In this document: positions 24,925 to 28,975 of the stretch, in pieces
How positions within the stretch are numbered: the stretch's first letter is position 1
Layout of the letters: each line of letters begins with the position of its first letter
NCBI GenBank assembly: GCA_003645845.1
Contig: QNCV01000001.1
Location: 1-28,975, forward strand
Length of the DNA stretch: 28,975 nt
Direction: 5' to 3'
Source of the DNA: Fidelibacterota bacterium
GTDB lineage: Bacteria > Fidelibacterota > UBA2242
Made by a program: the position numbers and the translations under genes
The notes under the pieces: model-generated
What the model was told of the DNA's origin: nothing
Seen by the model: only the letters and a program-made list of their open reading frames with translations
Database searches by the model: none

Positions 24925-25368
24925 ATGAAATACATATTGACGGTTATCTTGGCGCTGATGGTCATAACTCCGATTAAGGCTCAGGAGACTGTTAGGTCTA
25001 AAGATATTGATTACACAGCCTATGGCCAGATGATTTACTGGAAAGCGCTCAACCAGGATGAGAAAAAAGTCTTTCTTCAGGCTTATTTGTACCGGACCCA
25101 TGAGGTCGGTCAGGAGATGCAAGCCAACCGGAAGCTGCGTTCGGCGGTTGAAAGGTATGAAGATGATATTGCGGCGCCGGTCTATAATATCTTTCGGCAA
25201 CTTGAAGACAATGATAAGATCGAACTGATAAAATGGATTGACGTATTTTATCGGCAGGAATTTAACCATGAAGAGAGTTTCGGCAAGGCGCTGCGGTATG
25301 CCTATGAAAAGCTGCAGCGGGGTTCCGAAAGTATGCATGATGTCTATAGGCGAGCCTATTCTCAATAA
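24925..25368 (+). CDS. Small exported protein, function unknown
   Basis: 147 residues with a signal peptide (hydrophobic LTVILALMVIT) that probably cuts before Q20 (IKA-Q). The mature part is about 125 residues, helical, charged and rich in Tyr, Arg and Glu (LYRTHEVGQEMQ, WIDVFYRQEFNHEES); no cysteines remain and no known domain was recognised. GGAGGAG of the ispG end lies just upstream and probably serves as ribosome binding site. It lies between ispG and the LpxL-like gene, so it may be translated from the same message. A periplasmic location is likely. Confidence 0.7.
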   Translation: MKYILTVILALMVITPIKAQETVRSKDIDYTAYGQMIYWKALNQDEKKVFLQAYLYRTHEVGQEMQANRKLRSAVERYEDDIAAPVYNIFRQLEDNDKIELIKWIDVFYRQEFNHEESFGKALRYAYEKLQRGSESMHDVYRRAYSQ

Positions 25369-25373
25369 AGCGA

Positions 25374-25396
25374 CTGTCAGAACGGATAATTGACAG
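25374..25396 (+). promoter_or_regulatory. Small hairpin just before the LpxL-like start
   Basis: CTGTCA (25374-25379) and TGACAG (25391-25396) flank an 11-base loop; the ATG follows three bases later. No T-run. It would occupy the ribosome binding region, which lacks a good Shine-Dalgarno site, and could limit translation. Short enough to be chance. Confidence 0.3.
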
Positions 25397-25399
25397 CCC

Positions 25400-26326
25400 A
25401 TGAAAACATCCCGATCCACACTTTCTTTCCGAATTGAATATTTTTGTTTACGGGGACTGACCGACCTCTTGCCCCGACTAAGCCATTCAGCCCGGCGGCG
25501 GCTGGCGGGAGTCATCGGAACTTTCTGGTACCGTATCTTGCTCTATCGGCGGAAAACGGTTCGCCGCAATCTGATGAATGCTTTCCCTGAGCAATCACCC
25601 GCTTGGCACAAACAGATTCAGCGGCGCTGCTTTCAGACCATTGCCCGGATATATCTCGATATTTTTGCCGGGTTTCAACTGGATAATAAAAGTTTTCAGC
25701 AGATGTTCAACCCCATTGATCTGGCACCGCTCGAAACTGCTTTGAAGGAGGGTAAAGGGGTCTTGATTCTGAGTTTTCATTTTGGCAATTGGGAACTGGC
25801 GGCCGACTGGCTGGTCCGGCAGGGTTATACACTGGCAGCGATTGCCGCCCGACTCGCCAATCCCCTGGCTGACAGGCTGATTACTGCGATCCGAACGCGC
25901 AACGGATTGCAGATTTTGCCAAAAGGTCGGCGACATACGGTTAGAACATTTCGCTTTCTTAGAAATAATCACCTGCTCTATATGATATCCGACCAGAATG
26001 CCGGCCGGAAGGGCGTCTGGGTGCGATTCTTCGGGCAGTGGGCGTCCAGCTTTCGGGGACCGGCCCTGTTTGCTTTACGAAAAAAATGCCCGGTCATACT
26101 TACCACCTGTCTGATGGACAGGAACGGCCGCTATACCATCAAATTCGATAAATTATCAACAGATACTCCGAATAGTATGAATGAAGATCAAAAAATTCAA
26201 CATCTGGTTCAGTCCTATACGTCATATTTTGAGAAACTGATTCGTGAAAACCCGGAACAATATTACTGGGTACACCGACGCTGGAAAACGAAAGCGCCTG
26301 AGTATTTGAAGAAATCCGGAGATTAG
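25400..26326 (+). CDS. LpxL/HtrB-type lipid A acyltransferase
   Basis: 308 residues of the LpxL-LpxM family, which adds secondary acyl chains to the lipid A precursor at the inner membrane. The catalytic HX4(D/E) motif is present as HFGNWE (H127, E132). Other family marks are NLMNAFPEQ, SDQNAGRKGVWVRFFG (near 199-214), the RGPALFALR segment and the C-terminal YYWVHRRWKT. The usual N-terminal membrane helix is weak. This supports a lipid-A-type outer membrane. Which acyl chain it transfers cannot be told. One base separates it from the next gene, a tight operon. Confidence 0.88.
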   Translation: MKTSRSTLSFRIEYFCLRGLTDLLPRLSHSARRRLAGVIGTFWYRILLYRRKTVRRNLMNAFPEQSPAWHKQIQRRCFQTIARIYLDIFAGFQLDNKSFQQMFNPIDLAPLETALKEGKGVLILSFHFGNWELAADWLVRQGYTLAAIAARLANPLADRLITAIRTRNGLQILPKGRRHTVRTFRFLRNNHLLYMISDQNAGRKGVWVRFFGQWASSFRGPALFALRKKCPVILTTCLMDRNGRYTIKFDKLSTDTPNSMNEDQKIQHLVQSYTSYFEKLIRENPEQYYWVHRRWKTKAPEYLKKSGD

Positions 26327-26327
26327 C

Positions 26328-26984
26328 ATGATGCCAAAGATTGTCAGTCTGAAGCAATGGACTTCCGCCGATCAGCAGGCTGTCTGTGATAGTTTGGCAA
26401 AGGGTCAGGTAATTGCTTATCCCACCGATACGATTTACGGTCTGGGCGTCGATGTTTTTCATGATGAAGCGGTGACAAAACTCCTGAATTTGAAAGGGCG
26501 GGACAGAAATAAGCCGGTCAGCATTCTCTATGCAAGTGTTGAAAAACTTCAGCGGGATTTTGACGATTTGTCTGATTTTCAAAGAGCGGCCGTCAGAACG
26601 CTTCTGCCGGGGAAAGTGACTCTGCTGCTGCCTCTCGCGGACCAAAACCGATTTCCCCATGTATTTTCCGTCAACGGTTTTATTGGTGTCCGGGTTGTGG
26701 ATTTACCGGAACTGAACCGGCTTTTATCCGTCTATCCTCATCCTATTTCAACCACCAGCGCCAATCCGGCCGGAGCCGAACCGGCCCGGTCAGCGGCGGA
26801 AATCCGTGACTATTTTCCCGATGGAATCAGCGCTATTATCGATAACGGAATAAATTCCCAAACCCTGGGATCTGTAATTATCAGACTAAACCGGAGCGAT
26901 TGGGAAATTGTACGGGAAGGCGCAATCCCGACGGGCCGGATTGATGAATTGTTAAAGCAATGCCAACGAGATTTATATGAATGA
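26328..26984 (+). CDS. tsaC: L-threonylcarbamoyladenylate synthase (TsaC/YrdC type)
   Basis: Makes threonylcarbamoyl-AMP from threonine, bicarbonate and ATP, the first step of the t6A37 modification of ANN-decoding tRNAs; cytosolic. The 218 residues form one YrdC/Sua5 domain without the C-terminal Sua5 domain. Marks are VIAYPTDTIYGLG (28-40), KGRDRNKPVSIL (56-67) and TTSANPAG near 143-150, followed by GAIPTGRI at the end. ATG ATG at 26328 and 26331 leave the start uncertain by one codon. Its end overlaps selA by eight bases. Confidence 0.92.
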   Translation: MMPKIVSLKQWTSADQQAVCDSLAKGQVIAYPTDTIYGLGVDVFHDEAVTKLLNLKGRDRNKPVSILYASVEKLQRDFDDLSDFQRAAVRTLLPGKVTLLLPLADQNRFPHVFSVNGFIGVRVVDLPELNRLLSVYPHPISTTSANPAGAEPARSAAEIRDYFPDGISAIIDNGINSQTLGSVIIRLNRSDWEIVREGAIPTGRIDELLKQCQRDLYE

Positions 26985-28392
26985 ATCAATATCAAACCAA
27001 TTTCAATATTTACCGTCGGTGCAACAGATTATTGAAACCCTGAGTGATCATCCGGTGAAGCCGGCTGTCATGACCGAAATAGTACGTCAGGAACTGGAAA
27101 TCCTGCGCCGCGAAATCGCCGACGGGAAGCAGAGTGTCGCTTCAAAAGATGATGCCCTGGCGCTCATCCGCCCCAGGCTAAATTCAAGGATCAGGATGCT
27201 GCTCGAGACGCCGTTGAAACGCGTGGTCAACGCCACGGGCATTGTCCTGCACACCGGCTTTGGGCGGGCTCCGCTGGGTGAACACGCCCTGCAATATCTG
27301 CTGAATATGACTTCCGGCTATCTGAATCTGGAATTTGATCTGAATAGCGGTAAAAGGGGTGAACGTCTCGATTTGACCGATGAATATTTGTGCCTGCTGA
27401 CCGGCTCGGAATCGTCCGCCGTCGTGAATAACAATGCCGCGGCCGTTATGCTGGTTCTGAACAGTCTGGCGAACCGCAAGGAGGTAATTGTATCAAGAGG
27501 CGAATTGATTGAAATCGGGGGCTCCTTTCGTTTGCCCGATGTGATGAAAAAGAGCGGCGCCAAAATGGTTGAAGTTGGAACCACCAACCGTACCCATCTC
27601 AAGGATTATGAAAATGCCATGACTTCCCGCACCGGGGCTGTTCTGATTGCCCATACGTCCAATTACCGGGTCATGGGATTTACACAAAAACCGGCCGAGA
27701 CAGATATTATTGATTTGGCTCACAGTCGGGGAATTCCTGTTATTATGGACCTGGGCAGCGGGGCGTTATTGTCGCCGGAATCCCTGGGGCTTCCCAGGGA
27801 ACCGGTAGTGTCAGAAGCGGTGTCACGGGGCTTTGATGTCGTGACATTCAGCGGTGATAAACTGCCGGGCGCCGGCCAGGCCGGACTGATTGTCGGCCGG
27901 AAGGAATTCATCCGTAAAATCCGGAAAAATCCGCTGATGCGTGTTTTGCGCTGTGACAAAATTACCCTGAGCCTGTTGGCGTTTACCCTGAGTAAATATA
28001 TTACGAATAGTGAAATGCCGGATCTGCCGACCTTTCATTTTCTGACGGCGGATCGGAAACAACTGCGTTCAAAGGCCGGAGAAATTATTGATAAATTGGA
28101 GCAGAAGACCGGGAAATCACTCAATGTTGAAATCCGTGATACCGAGACAGAAGCCGGCAGCGGTTCCATGCCGACGGAAAGGATTCCCAGTGTTGCGCTT
28201 CGGGTTTCGGCAGCCGGTGTCTCGGAGGAAAGGCTGGCCCGCCTGTTTCGGCAGCAGGACCCGCCGGTGATCGGCTATCTGAAAGACCGGCAATTCTACC
28301 TGGATTTGAAAGCGGTCTCAGATAAGGAAATACCTTTTGTCGTCAATGCGTTAAACCGGGTTGCCAAAGATGTTCAAACCGGGCAAAAGTAA
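26977..28392 (+). CDS. selA: L-seryl-tRNA(Sec) selenium transferase
   Basis: PLP enzyme that converts seryl-tRNA(Sec) to selenocysteinyl-tRNA(Sec) with selenophosphate; a large ring-shaped oligomer in bacteria. The 471 residues are normal. The N-terminal part has PLKRVVNATGIVLHTGFGRAPL (79-100), then SRGELIEIGGSFRLPD, VEVGTTNRTHL, and the PLP lysine K295 in FSGDKLPGAGQAG, the same number as in E. coli SelA. It overlaps tsaC by eight bases and is followed at nine bases by selB. The presence of selA and selB implies selenoproteins elsewhere in the genome. Confidence 0.96.
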   Translation: MNESISNQFQYLPSVQQIIETLSDHPVKPAVMTEIVRQELEILRREIADGKQSVASKDDALALIRPRLNSRIRMLLETPLKRVVNATGIVLHTGFGRAPLGEHALQYLLNMTSGYLNLEFDLNSGKRGERLDLTDEYLCLLTGSESSAVVNNNAAAVMLVLNSLANRKEVIVSRGELIEIGGSFRLPDVMKKSGAKMVEVGTTNRTHLKDYENAMTSRTGAVLIAHTSNYRVMGFTQKPAETDIIDLAHSRGIPVIMDLGSGALLSPESLGLPREPVVSEAVSRGFDVVTFSGDKLPGAGQAGLIVGRKEFIRKIRKNPLMRVLRCDKITLSLLAFTLSKYITNSEMPDLPTFHFLTADRKQLRSKAGEIIDKLEQKTGKSLNVEIRDTETEAGSGSMPTERIPSVALRVSAAGVSEERLARLFRQQDPPVIGYLKDRQFYLDLKAVSDKEIPFVVNALNRVAKDVQTGQK

Positions 28393-28401
28393 GGCAAATC
28401 C

Positions 28402-28975
28402 ATGCGCCCTGTAATTATCGGGACTGCCGGACATATCGATCACGGTAAATCCAGCCTGATCCGGGCCCTGACCGGCACCGATCCCGATCGGCTTGCCGAA
28501 GAAAAAGAGCGGGGCATGACGATTGATATCGGCTTTGCCTTTTTGAATCAGGACATTGCCTTTATCGATGTTCCGGGTCATGAAAGATTCATCAAAAATA
28601 TGGTGACCGGCGCCAGTACCATTGATACCGCCCTCCTGGTGGTCGCCGCCGATGACGGGATTATGCCTCAGACCCGGGAACATTTTGATATATTGAAACT
28701 GCTGGATGTCAGACACGGCCTGATTGTCATTACGAAAATTGATCTGGCCGAGGCCGACTGGGTCGACCTGGTTGAGGAGGATATCCGGGAAATGGTTCGG
28801 GGGAGTTTCCTGGATAAAGCGGCAATTTTCAGAGTTTCGGCAGCCAATGGCCGGGGCGTGGAAGCATTGAAGAAATATCTGCTGGCATTGCCCCGGGAGA
28901 ATCGTCGGGATGCTGTATCAACGGCATTTTTCCGACTGCCTGTTGATCGTGTATTTAGTGTAAAAGGGTACGGTA
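28402..28975 (+). CDS. selB: SelB, selenocysteine-specific elongation factor (3' end missing)
   Basis: GTPase that brings selenocysteinyl-tRNA to the ribosome at UGA codons with a SECIS element. The first 191 codons are in the window. G1 is GHIDHGKS (10-17), the switch region reads GMTIDIGFA, the form typical of SelB rather than EF-Tu, G3 is DVPGHE (56-61) and G4 is TKID (111-114). Domains 2 to 4, including the SECIS-binding C-terminal domain, lie beyond the end. It starts nine bases after selA. Confidence 0.94.
   Translation, partial: MRPVIIGTAGHIDHGKSSLIRALTGTDPDRLAEEKERGMTIDIGFAFLNQDIAFIDVPGHERFIKNMVTGASTIDTALLVVAADDGIMPQTREHFDILKLLDVRHGLIVITKIDLAEADWVDLVEEDIREMVRGSFLDKAAIFRVSAANGRGVEALKKYLLALPRENRRDAVSTAFFRLPVDRVFSVKGYG

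Noticed and set aside
1..28975. CRISPR arrays, tRNA or rRNA genes, insertion sequences, phage genes
   Set aside because: No spaced direct repeats, cloverleaf, rRNA-like segments, transposase or integrase motifs were found on either strand by reading.

Overview
The window comes from a Gram-negative (diderm) bacterium. It encodes lipoproteins, an LpxL-type acyltransferase for lipid A, a lytic transglycosylase, a beta-barrel-like outer-membrane protein and CpoB-like periplasmic proteins. Two traits hint at lineage. Six of the seven clear signal-peptidase-I-type signal peptides would be cut directly before a glutamine, a habit known from Bacteroidota (the Q-rule). Several genes also carry strong Shine-Dalgarno sites (argF, the FliF-like and FliG-like genes, the desulfhydrase-like gene), which is unusual for Bacteroidota proper. 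I infer a member of the wider FCB group outside classical Bacteroidota; this is a guess from sequence style, not a placement. No rRNA, tRNA, CRISPR array or insertion sequence was seen, and no gene-free stretch exceeds 300 bases.

Left part (1-4124, + strand): the 3' end of hslU, argF, then a soluble sensor with five PAS domains and a C-terminal four-cysteine module instead of a kinase. From 7822 back to 4118 a five-gene minus-strand run encodes a CYTH protein, a D-cysteine desulfhydrase/ACC deaminase-type PLP enzyme, a UPF0316 membrane protein, a repeat-type putative lipoprotein and a divergent signal-peptidase-II-like protein. From 7954 (+) come a TPR protein and a lipoprotein glycoside hydrolase, meeting an MltB-type transglycosylase on the minus strand. 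From 11926 (+) come an atypical amidohydrolase and an eRF1-like (baeRF) protein that ends in a clear terminator.

Centre (14754-22568): the most striking block. A strong sigma70-like promoter (14655-14684) precedes eight closely packed genes: a lipoprotein with an FxLYD-like domain, two CpoB/YbgF-like coiled-coil/TPR proteins, a beta-barrel/coiled-coil/TPR protein, MotA, MotB, a shortened FliF-like protein and a FliG-like protein. A perfect 10-bp terminator hairpin follows at 22597-22624. This is a motor core (stator, FliG rotor protein, its membrane anchor) with no rod, hook, filament or export genes in the window, tied in one operon to periplasmic and outer-membrane proteins. I infer a flagellar-motor-derived envelope machine, perhaps for gliding or another force-transmitting function.

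Right part (22658-28975, + strand): a TPR protein, ispG, a small secreted protein of unknown function, then a tight run of an lpxL-type gene, a tsaC-type gene, selA and the start of selB. selA-selB means the organism probably makes selenocysteine; no selenoprotein gene was recognised in the window.
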